Shown here piece by piece: positions 20,859 through 33,382 of a stretch of DNA of 64,000 nt. This DNA is from Vitrella brassicaformis (taxonomy: Eukaryota; Sar; Vitrellaceae): positions 1-64,000 of the forward strand of contig CDMY01000238.1 of NCBI GenBank assembly GCA_001179505.1. The letters are read 5' to 3'. The notes under the pieces are model-generated. The model saw only the letters and a program-made list of their open reading frames with translations. It did no database searches and was not told the DNA's origin. Within the stretch, counting starts at the first letter, position 1. Each line of letters begins with the position of its first letter. The translations under genes and the position numbers were made by a program.

Positions 20859-23800
20859 ATGGCGCTTGAAGAGAGCACAATTGCGCCACACACGGAGGTG
20901 CCGTCGAAGTCCCAGCTATGTCAAGATCTGCGGCTCACGGAGACGGAGGAGTCGCTGTTCGAGCTGCTGCTCAATGCGGTTGAGGACAAGGGTCTTGACA
21001 CCACACTGCGTGTGGCGGGCGGCTGGGTGCGGGACAAGCTGCTGCACTTGGGGAACACCGCCTCGCACGACATCGACATTTCTGTGGAGGGAATGCTGGG
21101 GCGGCACTTCGCCGAGCACCTCAATGAGTGAGTGAGCGAGGGAGTAGTGGACGCACTCCTGGAAGGGCCGCCGTCAGTGGATGTGTGTGTGTACACGTGC
21201 AGCTGGTTAAAGACCCGTGGGCTCCCGCCCCGCAAGATAGGTGTGATGGCGGCGAACCCCGAGGAGTCGAATAAGCCTGAGAGGGCGACGCTCAGGCTGA
21301 AGGGTGTACAGGTGGATTTCGTCAACCTGCGGACCGACTTCTGCACGGAGGACTCGGGGATGCCGACGATCTACCAGACAGGCAAACCTGGGGGAGCTTC
21401 TGTCGCCTGTGTGGTAGACGCCTATCGTCGGGACTTGACGATCAATGCCCTCTTCTACAACCTGCACGAGAAGAAAGTGGAAGACTTCACCGGTCGATCT
21501 GTGGAAAGAGTGACGGACAGAGAGACGAGCCGCTGACTGATCCGCGCTGCGCTGTGCTGCGTTGCACTGCAGGTCGTGGTATCGAGGATCTGAGAGCTGG
21601 CGTGCTGCGAACACCACTGGACCCCGTCAAAGTGCTGCTCGGAACCCCCCTGCGCGTGCTCAGAACCATCAGGTGAACGCACAGACATCTGAGGGCTGCC
21701 GCATCTGAGTCACCCGGCACATGTGTTTTGATCGGGCTTTGCAGATTTGCGTCTCGTTTCAATTTTCGCATCTCGCCTGAGCTCGAGACAGCGTGCCGCG
21801 ATGCGCGGGTACACCAAGCGCTCGCAGACAAGGTGGTGACCAACTGCACACACGCACATCGCACATGACTGATCGGGGGCACACGCTGTCTGTCTGTCTG
21901 CAGGTCCCCCGAGAGCGCATAGGTGCCGAGCTGGACAAGATGATGAGCTGCAGCGACCCTGTTCAGTGTCCCTGGCAGCTGCTCACTTCCTTCGGACTGG
22001 CCCCCGTCCACTTCCTGCAGCCAGAGGTGCTCGACCGCTACGTGAGGTCCTCAAAGTCGCCCAACGAGATGTGTGTTGACGGGATCCTCAGGGACGGCCT
22101 GATGACCGTCAAGAATCTGCACAGTGTGATGAAACAGTATGCCATCAACAACGCACACTCGACGTGCTTCCGGGCACAATAAGGGGGATTGTGTTGTGTG
22201 TGTGCGTGGGATTGTAGGTCTGTTGAGCAGTGGGGTCCTGATGAGAAGAAACTGATGAGCTACGCGGCATTCCACGCGCCGCTCGCCGGTCCGAACACAC
22301 AGAGAGACTCACTCACGTGAACGCACACACATCTGGAACGCACTGCTTCATCTGGACCGGTCTCTCTCTCTCTCTCTCTGTGTCTGATTTCCGTTTGCAT
22401 TTGCAGGCCTGCAGTATAAGGTTGACAATGGCAGACTCTCGCCCCTTATCAGCCACCTTCTGGGCAGCCGTCTCAAGCTTCCAAGACAGGTCGCACAGGG
22501 GTGAGAGGCTGAGCAGACTACGACAGACCGAGCAAGACACAGCACCTCCAGCTGCTTCCTTTCTTGTCGTGTCCTCAGCGTGGCTCTCATCTTGTCGACA
22601 GCTCTCGAGTTCCAGCGACTCGTCGGGGAGTGGGCCGAAGGGGCCGTCCCGCCGCCTCCAAAGACCGACGGAGCCGCCCGATCTTCTGCTGCGGATCACT
22701 CTGTCCATGACGCTGATAAAGCTTCCGATGCATCTCAACGGTCGCGGTACGGCAGAGTGGATCTGGGCCTCATAGTCAGGAGAGCGGGGAAACTGTGGAA
22801 GGTACACATATACACACGCAGAGCAAGCAGGCAGCACTCGCGCAACCGACCTCTTGTGTGTATTGTGTGTCCCCAGGCATCCCTGGCGGTGGCAATGGCC
22901 GGGGCCATCGGCAGAACGCCCCTCGAGTCAGCCCAGCACCTGATGTCCGGCTACAGGGCCGTTGAGGAGGCCATCGATGAGTTCGGGCTCATCGGTGTGT
23001 GGAAGCGAGATCCGCCTCTGGGGGGGAAGGCGGTCAAGGATGTGCTGCCTTGTCTGCCGACGGGGCCCGAGCTCAACGAGATAATGAAGCACGTAATGGA
23101 CGCGCAGGTGGTGTGGATGCTGGCGCACCCTGACGGCACGGCCGATGAGTGCAGGGAGTTCATCAAAAGGGAAGTCGGTCGGTTTTGCGGCGTATCACGC
23201 GCCGAGAGCCTCACGTCCTTGAGATACTACCGCTACGTCAGAGATGAGAGCCCCGATGGTCCCTCACTCTATGGCGAAATCAGCCAAAGCGGAGAGTTCA
23301 GCAGCGAAGAGATGTTCGGCCCTGTGGTGGTGTCCTTTGATATCGACGGCACCCTGGCGAACATCGAGAAGCGACTGGCGCTCAAACCGGTGAGTCTGGA
23401 TAGGACAGGCCTGTCGTGCTGCCTGTGAGTGTCGTCACTGTCACTGTGTGTGCGGTCAGGTCCCCCGAAGCGACGCGGATTGGGATGTGATACTGAGTGG
23501 CGACAACTACTACCTCGATGAGGTCAGTCAGCGACTCGTGGGCACACGAGAGACGCTCCATTCGCATGATTCACATGCCTGCCTGCCTTCTGTGCTGTCT
23601 GTCATCTTTCGCTGCGGTGCCGCGTCATCGTCACGACAGCCGATTCCTGAAGCCCGTGGTACGAGCAGACTGGCCAATGATTGATGCACCCATAGCCGAG
23701 TCTGCTGCTGTGCTCGTCTTCGTTCAGCCTTCCTGCAGCAGCTCGTCCAGCTGACCAGACACCACCCGGCCGACGGCGACCCTCCCTCGTCGCCCATCAC

Positions 23801-24305
23801 CATTGTCTATCTATCGGGCCGTCGAGCGGGCACAGAGGTGCAGACCTCGCAATGGCTGGCGGCCCACGGCTTCCCACATGGCGTGATATTCCACCGCCCC
23901 AAGGGCGTCAAGGGGGGTCTGTTCAAGGAGCGTGTGTTGAGGTGCCTCCACCAGCCGCCGAGGCGGCACGTGATGGCTCATGTGGGCGACCGGCCGATGG
24001 AGGATGCTCTGGCCGCTGTCAAGACAGGTCGGTGGGCACACACACACACACACACACATGTACGCAGACAGCTGGATGTGTGCGCGGCTTCTGTTGCGTG
24101 CGCGGCAGGGGTGCGGCCCGTCTTGATTGCTCCGAACGAGTGGACGGGCAAGGCCCATTCGGCGTCTCAGGAGTGCGATCGGCCGGCTGGATGGGTGGCG
24201 ACATCGACGCTCGAGAGCATCGTGGACGACGAGAGCCGTGAGGGCAAGCAGCCGTCGATGAGCTCGCGCGAGGTGGCCGAGGGGCACTCTCTGCTGCGCA
24301 TCTAG
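20859..24305 (+). CDS. CCA1: CCA-adding tRNA nucleotidyltransferase fused to a C-terminal HAD phosphatase
   Basis: Thirteen exons (20859-21127, 21203-21492, 21573-21672, 21745-21832, 21904-22136, 22218-22288, 22407-22500, 22579-22801, 22877-23389, 23460-23522, 23640-23658, 23728-24027, 24109-24305) give 819 residues. The N-terminal half is a class II CCA enzyme, which builds the tRNA 3' CCA end. It shows the GGWVRD loop with catalytic DIDIS, the RRDLTINAL ribose motif, DFTGRGIEDLR and RVLRTIRFASRF. The nucleotide-selecting EDxxR/DDPLR position reads GTPLR, so the usual Asp is missing. From about residue 606 a HAD domain follows: VSFDIDGTLA nucleophile motif, VYLSGRRAGTE, and HVGDRPMEDALA acid motif, resembling polynucleotide-kinase 3'-phosphatases. 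Exon 11 is a 19-nt microexon needed for frame. An in-frame ATG at 20703 would add an Arg-rich leader, possibly organellar. Confidence 0.88.
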
Positions 24306-25362
24306 CGCCGCCATCGGCGTTCCCGGCAGATTTGTTGGATGCCTGCATCACGGCACACAGACAACAGGAGGGAATCGGTTCAGATGTTCATCGTCACATT
24401 GTGGTGTGAATGGCTTGTGCTTCCGCCGTACCAATGTGACGTCGGTCGCGGGCGAGAACGCATCCAGAGGAGGAGATAGATGCCCAGCAGCCGCTTGAGG
24501 GTCCGTTGCATGTGCACCTAAAGGGCGACGCGCATGAAACAACCAAGTGCGTCGACTGCACAGTGGCTGCCTGAGCTGGTTCACTGAGGTTACCTGCTTG
24601 AGCGTACTGGGGTGTCATCTGGGGATGGATCAGGCTGGTCACTGACATAGTTGACGAACAAAAGCTGCCCTTGCTGTGCAGCGATGATGGACCAACGAAG
24701 CCACCTCCTGCAAACAGAGATGCGTGCATGAGGGCGCTGTCTGCACACTCGTCTGGGTCGCCTATTCGTTACCTGTGAGTGGATGTGGGTTGCCTCGCTG
24801 TCCTACTTCCTGGTCGCCGCTTTGGCGTGGATCAAAACCCGAAACACCATCATGACCGACATGTCCGTGTGGATTCGCGGCCGGCAGAGGCCCTCCGAAA
24901 GGCTGGAGGGCACAACACAGGCAGACATACAGACAGGAATGATGGGTAAGTCCCTGTCGACAGCCCGATGCTGCTCACCAGCATTGACGGTGAAGCAGTT
25001 GGACCAGTGGGATCAGTGGACGCGCACACAAGGCCTGCGTACGTACATTCACGACCTGCAGGAGCGTCTTTCATCTTGCCCGCATGCCTGCATGACCCAC
25101 CTGTATGTCTGCAACGCTGCCGATGACGGACGTCGTCCTCCGAACACTTGTTCGGGCGCTACTCGGCGTGAGTAGCTCACAATCGCAAACAAAATGCCTA
25201 TCACTCATCATGATAGGAAATCCTAACAGGCCTTGATTAGGCGAAATCGGGCACGACTTCACATGATAGATCTGACACAAAAATGACTGCGTGGGACGTC
25301 TGTGGTAACGAATTAAGCAAGCCACATGCAGATCAACAGATTCTGTGACACTCATCGCTCAC

Positions 25363-25383
25363 TAGGGTTTAGGGTTCAGGGTT
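25363..25383 (+). repeat. Short interstitial TTTAGGG-like run
   Basis: About three units of TTTAGGG/TTCAGGG. It matches the plant-type telomere unit but is far too short and internal to be a telomere. Confidence 0.4.
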
Positions 25384-28300
25384 CGAGCCCCGAGTCAGCA
25401 CTGATCCCTAAACCATCCTGCTCACCTGCACTGATAGAACGAACAGGATCACAAGTGACGTGTGTGCATCAAGGCAGATCGGCTTACCGTCGTCGCTTCC
25501 TCGAGATACCCGCCGTCGGCCGGCGGCAATGGTGCCGGTCAGAGCGTGGCTCGGCCATCCAGCAGGGAGGGCGGGAGCCGTCGGTACCATTGATGAGGGG
25601 CAGCACGGTGCCGTTGATAGCGGGAGACGGGCACGCGCAATCTGGATGAATGCATGGACACACACACACACACAACCCATACACTAATGCCGTGTTGTTC
25701 TCTCCCTCCCCTCCCTCCCTGCCCGTCTTGTTCTGGATGAAGGGAGGGATGCGCACAAAGACACTTATGCGATTGACAGCGAAGCGATCCCACCAATCCA
25801 TCCATCCAGCCACCCATCCAGCCACCCATCCATCCATCCACCTAGTGCTCCTGCTCATTCTTCAACTACATTGGAGACACACAGACAAGCACACATCAAA
25901 CATCACATACTCGCGGTCGGCCTTCCTTGTCTCCTCAACAGGCTCGTGGTGCGTTGCGTTGAACGCAGCACGATCAAAATGCAAGCGGCTAGTGTAAGTC
26001 CACTCACCCTGAGGGTCTGAATGTCTTCTCTGCTGTCGCTGCCGCCTCATCGCTGTCGAAACGAGCACAGCGCCCTTTAATGCGGTGGGCAACCAACGCG
26101 TACAGAGAGAGGAGAGACATACTGAGTGACGCATGGTCATCTGACGCACATACATGATGAGGTCAGCTGACCTTCACAAAACCACACACACACCCACGAC
26201 AGGTCGCATCCGTGCATGCCTTTGTGTGAGTCGATTTGGTCGATTTAGCACATGCAGCAGGTCGTGGCAGTTCCGTTTTGATCTCTTAGAGAACTCACAT
26301 CAGCATCCTGCATATAGAACGGCGCCTCGCAGTAACAGCTGATTTGTGAACACATATGACACCAGACACAACACGTGCAGCTACATGCGACTGATAGTGT
26401 TGCTGCATTCCATCCGCCTCCCACACTGACCTTTGCTGCTCTCGAGATGGCCACCACCTGTGTGCGCATCAGCATCCTCGTGGCGGCCAATGAGCTGCAA
26501 CGTCAGGTCAGACACAGACGACTAACCGACTGTAGATGGTGCGTGACTCCGGTTGTCGCGTCCCCTGGTCCTGGGCAGATAAAGAGGGGAACAAACGCGC
26601 TTCTTCGTCGCCATCAGTCGCACCACGCAGCTGCCCCAGGTAAAGCTGATTTGCACAATTGCAATGGATGAATTCTCCTCCCAATTGCAATGGATGATCA
26701 CGGTGCGGGCTGCGGACTGTCACAGAGCCGACAGAGAAGAAACTGGAGGGCATCCACAGACGCCTGCAGGCAGGGAGCACCTCCTCCTCAAGTAGCAGAG
26801 GACGGGAACCATCAGATGCGGGCTGCTGTGTTGTCAGAAGGCAGCGATCGTTGAGTTGAGTGACATTGGGGTGCAGGAGACCCCACAAGAAGCGCCGTCG
26901 ATGGTTGTTGTGCTCAGCCAATCCTGCTATTCCTGGCCAGCTTTCTAATGGTGTATGGCGATCTTTTAATTGGGGAGCTCCTTGTGGGGCTGGCGGAGTG
27001 AAGGAAAGGTCCATTCTCCTCATTCGGAATCCTCCGCACCATCCCCAGTCGGGAGGAGGGGGGAAAGGGGAGAGACGAATGCCCCCGCGCGGATCGACAT
27101 CGACACCCAAGCTGCAGTAGGAACGCACAGCTGCAGAACCCACCCGACACTCTGCCGTCTGTCTGTGTGTTGCCTGTCGCTGTGTGCATATCAGATTGAA
27201 GCTTTGCACTGATGCCAGCGACAAGCCCGCGCCATGCACTGATCTCTTCGCACTGGATGGTTGCAATGTCCCACTCGTTCATCCGTTTGTCCATCGTGAG
27301 CAGAAGCATCAGCATCAGCGGGCGGCACCAATCGGTGTGATTCCAGTCGGCGGGGAGAGGGAGCGACAACATTGCGTGAGGCGGCGACAGTCAGCATGTC
27401 TTTGCGAGAGAGGCGGTCGAATGTGGCAGTCGGCTGTCACATGTACTGCACTCATGCTGTGTGTGAGGTGCTCGTCGGCCAGTTTGCACACGAGTGTCGA
27501 GGGTGAGCCGTTGTTCTGCTTCATCCATCGCTGACAGTGTGCTGAGCGTTTTGGCTCAAGTGACTGGCCTATGCACTCGTATGCGTGTACGTGGATGGAC
27601 TCAGATTAGAGTGGCCCTCGATTTATTCATGCACAACGGAGTTGAGTATGAATGGACGCATCGTGGATGTTTCTGTCTGTCAGTGTGTGTCCCCGTCACA
27701 CTCACAAAGGCCTTCACTAAGCGTTCTGCAGAGATAAAAAGTGTATTCGGCTGGTTTTTCTCCCACACTAGGCTGTAGTTGTCTGTGACTGTGCATGTTG
27801 TCCGTGTGTCCAGAAAACCCATCGTGTACAAACAGTCCACTTGACAACACATGCATACGTCGCGTCGATGTTTGCATCACAGACATGTGTGTACCTGGCT
27901 GGGCAGCGATGAATTCACACGGCAGAAACGCAACTGACAACCGGACGTATCGGGAATGCAATTCAGTGATCTGTCCCGCATCCACATCGCATTGCACGTC
28001 CACTGCCAACTGCATTAACGCACGCACGCACTCACACCACCCATGGACACCGCCCACGGCCGTATCGACAGACAGACACAGACATATCGACCAAGGCCAT
28101 TTACAGCGCTCTACACACTCAGATGGCATCTCGCAGTGAAGCTCCTCTTCTCGCTCGTCCCTTCCATTCGTGGACCCCATCTTCTCCACTTGCAGCATCA
28201 TCTCACTGGGGCAGAACACACAGCAGGACGTTGATTCGCGACTCATTACATAATCGGGATGTCCGTTACGTACCGTCTTCGTAACGAACCGCGATCGCCC

Positions 28301-28803
28301 ACACCGTCCTTTGCTCCTGCAACCATCCCTGCATCTGTCCTCTGCTGCCGCCCGAGCCATTCTCACCCCTCCAACCATAGCATCGCCGTGACTCCGTGAT
28401 TGTTGTTTCTCCGCCGAGTGCTTTGGCCCTTCTCCCCAGCCTTTCCCCTTCCAATGATGGACACTGACGCTTCCTGCCCCTTCTGCATGAAAGACGATGC
28501 CGCGGACAGCCTGCTGCTTCTCCCAACGCAGCCGATAAGTCCGCACTCTGTTTTCTCTAGCGTGCTGCACCAGATCTGGGTCAGCGCCGTCATCACGAGG
28601 ACCAGAGGAGCAAGAATGAAAACAGAAGACGGCGGACGGTTGCGGCGGTTGGGAAGGAAGGGCGGACAAGTGCGAGCTTCTGTGGAGCCGAGAGGTCGTC
28701 CCTCGTGCTGGGAAGGAGGCGGGGGCGGCGCCGTGAGTGTCGGCGGTGCCGTATCGCGCCAGCCTGTGAAGAGATCTCTCAAAACGAAGGCGGATGGATG
28801 AAT

Positions 28804-28855
28804 GTTTTTTTTAATTTTATTGATTTTATTTTTATTTTGTTTTTTTGGTGGGATG
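28804..28855. other. AT-rich island
   Basis: About 50 bp of nearly pure T/A with T-tracts, conspicuous in GC-rich surroundings. It lies about 320 bp upstream of the start at 29178, so a promoter or nucleosome-free element is possible. No defined motif. Confidence 0.3.
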
Positions 28856-29177
28856 AGCAAACCTATAAAGCGTGGTAGGACATCCCAGAAGTGGAGTGTT
28901 TCTTTCTTTCCGCCGGTACGGTTTTTGTGCCTCGTGTGTGCTTCATCCAGTGACTCAGATCCCGTGTTAGTAATCTTCCACTCGGCGGCACCTGTCGCGC
29001 CTTCATCCCATCGGCCCAGATACGGTAAGTGGGTGTGTTGGAACGTTGAGGGAGGCGATGACGGTGCAGTGGGATCATGAGGCAGCGAGTGACTGTCCCG
29101 ATGGTGCATTATTTCAGGTTCGCCATTCGAGACGAAACGAGGGCCGACCGCCAGCCGCCTGCTGCCTGACGCTGCTG

Positions 29178-32100
29178 ATGCCTCGCCTCGTTCTTGTACT
29201 CATGGCTGTCAGCCACGCACTCGGCGACTCCTGCAGCCAACCATATGGCACAGGTATGCCAAACCTGCGACATGGAAAGGCGCAACCATTCATTGATGTG
29301 TGTGTGTGTGTGTCTGTGTACGCAGACACGTCTGGTGTGCTGAGAGTGAGAGGAGAGGAGATAGACCACGATGCCCGCACGGACGTCCATATGGCCCCGG
29401 GGCATGTGTGCATCGGCAAGTGGCCCACCAACCGACGCAAGCGGATTCACGCCGCTCCTCGCTTGCCGCATCGTCCAGCGGATGCAGCCCACACAACGGT
29501 GTGTTTGTCGTCTGGCCTGGTCACCGCCTTGTTCGCCCTCTTCCAAGCTGCAGTCTACCTCTCTGGAGCGCTCAGTTTCCTCGTCTTTGTGCCCGGCGCG
29601 GTGCTCATCTCAGCCGCACTCGTCAGCAGCACTTGCGGGCGGCCCACGCCGAGCAGACAAGGCCGCAGCACGGCTGGAGACGACCCCTGCACGGCTTTCC
29701 TCGAGTGCATCTTCGGCGGCTGTGTCAAGGCGGCACACGTGGTCGCCCGTGCGACCGCCCGACTCCTCCACCCTCTCGCATGCGGCGCGTTTCCGCACTG
29801 TGAGCTTCTCCCACATGTCATCCTGTGGTCGCCGGTGCTCATGACCGCTGCCTCAGCCGCCGTGCAATGCTGCCGCATCACGGGCAACCTCCTCAACTGC
29901 ACTTGGTCATTCTCGTGGGTCTCGCTTCCCATGGCCGCCGTGTGCGTGACTTTGGGGTGCATGGCGGGGTGCGGCGGAAGCAGGGGTGCCCGGACGGTCC
30001 CTCAGAGTCTGGTATGTGTTACCCGTGCGGGGTTGGCTGCGCTCTGGGGGTCGGGCTGGCGTGTGTTGGAGCGCCTCATGGTTTTCTTCGCCTGCGTCTG
30101 CCCGACCGATTTCCTTCGCCTGAAGATAAAGCGTAAGTTGAAAACACGCGACTTGGCTGCCTTCTGTGCATTGCTTCTTCCATTGTGTGGACATGTAGGA
30201 ACTAAGTCGCCTTGTTGGACGAGCGTCGCGCGGCAGGTCGTCGGTGCCGTCTTCAGCACCGTCGCCCGCATTTTCATCCTTTGTCTCTGTGGTGCCGAGG
30301 CAGCCCCCCTGGCCTCAGGCTTCTACCGCGAGCTGGCTGGCCTCCCGGCCTCTGTCTACGGCCTCGCCGGGCTGCTCGTCATGGGCTCGGCATTCTGCCT
30401 ACTGATGCACCATGGGGGCGAAGGTGGAGGTCAGTCGGCCAGCGGCAGCCCCACCAGTGGCCCGTCGCACCAGCGGCAGGGAGGCGGAGCAGGACATGAG
30501 TGCGGCGGTGGGAACGGCTCGCAGCCAGATGGCGAGGGTGACGATGCCGGCGAGGGGGGCGGCGACCAAGACGGTGGGCGAGACCCCCGCCGCCGTTCGA
30601 CAGCTCCTCGCCGTCCCCCGCGCACGGGTGGGTGCCGAATGCACACATCGTATCGATTGATACCTCTCTGTCTGTGTGTGCCTCTCTGTCAGCCGTGTGG
30701 ATTTGGGTGAAAGCAGTGGACGAGGCTGAGGTCTTCTCCAAGGCCGAAGCGGCCAAGATCGTCACTCGTCGAGTGTCCCCCAACCTGGTGCAGGAACAGC
30801 CGCCATGGCCCAACTGCGTCTGCGTCGAGATGGACGGTCAGCTGAAACACACACACACACACACGCAGGCAATTCAGCGCATTGTTTCCCCGCTCGTGTC
30901 TTCTCAGGTACGACGCCTTCGGTCGTTTCTGAGCTGCTCAGCATTCACCCACCCCTGTGTTTTCGATTCGTCGACGATATGGACGGTGCGCCGCAGACAA
31001 ACGTCACTCATACGGGAGAGTCGTACATGTACTGTATATGTGTCGTTCGTTGGTCTGTGCTTCAGGTTTCGGTCTACCCAATGGTCCCGGCGGGCAGCCA
31101 CTGCAAGACAACACGGACACACCAGCAGGTGACTCATGCTGGCACATGCGTACTCGTGAAGCCATCTCATGCGCGCCTCTTCGTGCCTGCCGTCTCCCAG
31201 ACGATGATGGTGAGCTCCCGCAGTGGCCATATCCGTATGCGCATCCCGGCATGAAGGGTAGGTGTAGGACACAAGACCCACCCCATTTCATTCTTGTCCG
31301 TGTCCGTCTCCTCTGTGTCAGTGGATGATGACGCGACCAACGCTGTCCATCCCCAGATGACAGGTCATACTTGTCAACACCAGAGTCATGCAGGGCCGCT
31401 GCAGTCAACAAAGCTGATTCTTTTGGGTGTGCTGCTGTTCAGGTGGCCAAGCAATGCCATTGATGAACCTGCCTCCTGCTGCGAATGCGTTTCCGCCCTC
31501 AAGCGACGGTGTGCTGTCTGAGCCTTCCACCTCATTCACTCACGGGCAAACATTCCTTTCCCTTCACTGATTCAGGCGGCCCTACATCCATGCACCGACA
31601 AGAGGTGAACGCCGGACAGTGAAGGTGATTCAGTCTGCACCCATTCCTTATGTGTGAATCAGGGACGCAAGAGGGGCCGTGATCGATCGCACCCTTACTC
31701 ACCCACTGGACTCCAATCGCATGCACCGGGTCAGCTGGTCGGCGCACTCCATAGACGGATTGTGAGTACTTCTTGCGGTTCATTGACCTGAACAGGTCTA
31801 GATCCACTGACCGCGGCCCTGTCGACAGCGGAGGGATGGCGGGCCGCCTGCAAGAGCCCCACCGAGGAGTTCTCCGTCGACGGCTGCATCAACTACGAGC
31901 CCTACAAGGAGGGCACGCCTGTGCTCTCTGGCGTGAGTATCCGCTTGCGCCTCGACAACTTCCCTTCAGGCCCTGTCGTCTGGACGCCGTGGGTGCCGTC
32001 CACCACCGACCAGCACAAGCTCGACGCGGATGCCAAGAACAAGAACAGCAGGTTTTCCCTTGGGCACAGGTGGAGGTTCCCGACGTTCGGTCGGTGGGCC

Positions 32101-33382
32101 GGTGGTTCTGACACTGCCAACTACGAGAGGGATGGGGGGAGGCTGCCCACGCTGGGTGGGAGGTCCTACGTCCCGTCTCCCGTCCGCTACAAGGAGAAGG
32201 ACGTCTTCCTCTGCACACATCACGCGGACGATGGGGACGCCCCGTGCAACGTGCTCTGCCAAGACATCTCTGCGCACAGCAAACCCCACGACCTCGAGAA
32301 GGAGATGCGGCGGTGGATGGCACAGCATCCTCCCCCCATGAGCATCTCTGCACAAGACGTCAGCGCCAAGCTGGTAGAGGTGGCCAGTCGGCTCAACATG
32401 CGTAGATTCAATGTCAGCAAGTGGATTAATGCCTTCATGCAACGGTGGCAGCAGGTGCGATGGAGCAAACACAGGGAGGGAAGGCCGTCCATATGGATTT
32501 ATGGCTGTCCATGCGAAGTGTCTCGTCTCTGCAGGCTTCCCACAGTCCAGCAGATGCACCAGCTGCTGCAGCGGCTGCAGCCGCTTCCCCCAATGGCCAC
32601 CACATGACTCCAGGTAAGAGCACCAGACGAGCACCAGACGAACCAGACTGCTTCAATGTGACCGCCTCATCTTTCCTTCCATCAGGTGTTGACTTTGCGC
32701 ACCATGTCAAGGGGGTGGTCGACTCAGACCCGCTCAACAACCAGGGGCTCCGCGTATGCCGTGACGCCAGCAGTGGAGCTGTTTTCATCCGTGTGGTGGG
32801 AGAACCATTTGAGGTTGAGCAACTGTTTCCTGTCGGCCCTGAGCCGCTCGCGCCGACGATCATACGCGCAAGGCAGCACCGAGATAGCAACACCGGTGAG
32901 CCCTCATGCTCACGCACTCCGTCGACGAGAATCTCTTGTGCATAAGTGTGTGTGGCTTCGTCATCAGTGTGCCAGAGCGAGCCACCGTCCACTTCGTTGA
33001 GCGCCCCCACGCCCATCTCCATGTTTCCCTCGAGCACCGGTGCGTCGGCAGCACACCAAGCATCGCTTTCATACGCATCAGGTCAGGCACATCATACGCA
33101 TCACTGTGCCAATCCTTAAGCCAATACCTTACCTGTCTGCCTGTCTGTCTGTCTGTCTGCTCGTCTTCGGTGCAGGGCAGCAACTCGACCAACCCAATGG
33201 GGTAAGACAGAGCCCAGGCTGGTCACGGCAAACATGACATGCGTTGTCTCTTCTTGTGCTCCTCACTTCTTCCTCAGGAAACCGTGGCTGACATGGCACC
33301 CGCCGGACCTCCTCCCCCCGAGGACGCGGACTGTGAGAAGGTCCTCTTTGGTGATGGTGGGGCAGCTGGGCGTGGGCGTTAA
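29178..33382 (+). CDS. Multipass membrane protein with a C-terminal CENP-B/Tc5-type helix-turn-helix
   Basis: Seventeen exons (29178-29253, 29326-30132, 30199-30627, 30693-30836, 30908-30985, 31066-31128, 31201-31257, 31322-31363, 31443-31508, 31576-31604, 31663-31729, 31796-32454, 32535-32613, 32686-32895, 32968-33081, 33176-33201, 33278-33382) keep frame for 1016 residues. The start is chosen for its signal peptide (MPRLVLVLMAVSHALG). Residues about 110-410 hold several hydrophobic segments, then Gly/Ser- and Pro-rich tracts. Residues about 785-839 (LEKEMRRWMAQH ... FNVSKWINAFMQRW) match the second half of the CENP-B/Tc5 transposase DNA-binding fold. No transposase catalytic domain is seen. 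Weakest joins: exons 10-12, where a stop-terminated alternative ends the first half at 31622. The exon starting at 31796 has no usable upstream ATG, which supports a single gene. Function unknown. Confidence 0.55.

Larger units (their letters stand above)
24306..29177. other. Long stretch without a supportable gene
   Basis: Nearly 4.9 kb with many open frames but no recognisable domain and no convincing exon chain. The longest minus-strand ORF (28669-27680, 329 codons, Cys-rich, no homology recognised) could be chance or a diverged gene. A degenerate TTTAGGG run sits at 25363-25383, GGAT/ATCC repeats at about 25797-25845 and an A/T-rich island at about 28804-28855. Confidence 0.4.

Noticed and set aside
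25379-25395. B-box-like GGTTCGAGCCC suggesting a tRNA
   Set aside because: No matching A box, anticodon arm or acceptor stem could be folded around it, and the T-stem does not extend to five pairs.
26508-27266. 252-codon minus-strand ORF
   Set aside because: Composition is mixed and no family or splice structure is recognisable.
27680-28669. 329-codon minus-strand ORF as a gene
   Set aside because: No domain, no start context and no splice partners; long chance frames are common in this GC-rich DNA. Kept only as a note in the 24.3-29.2 kb entry.
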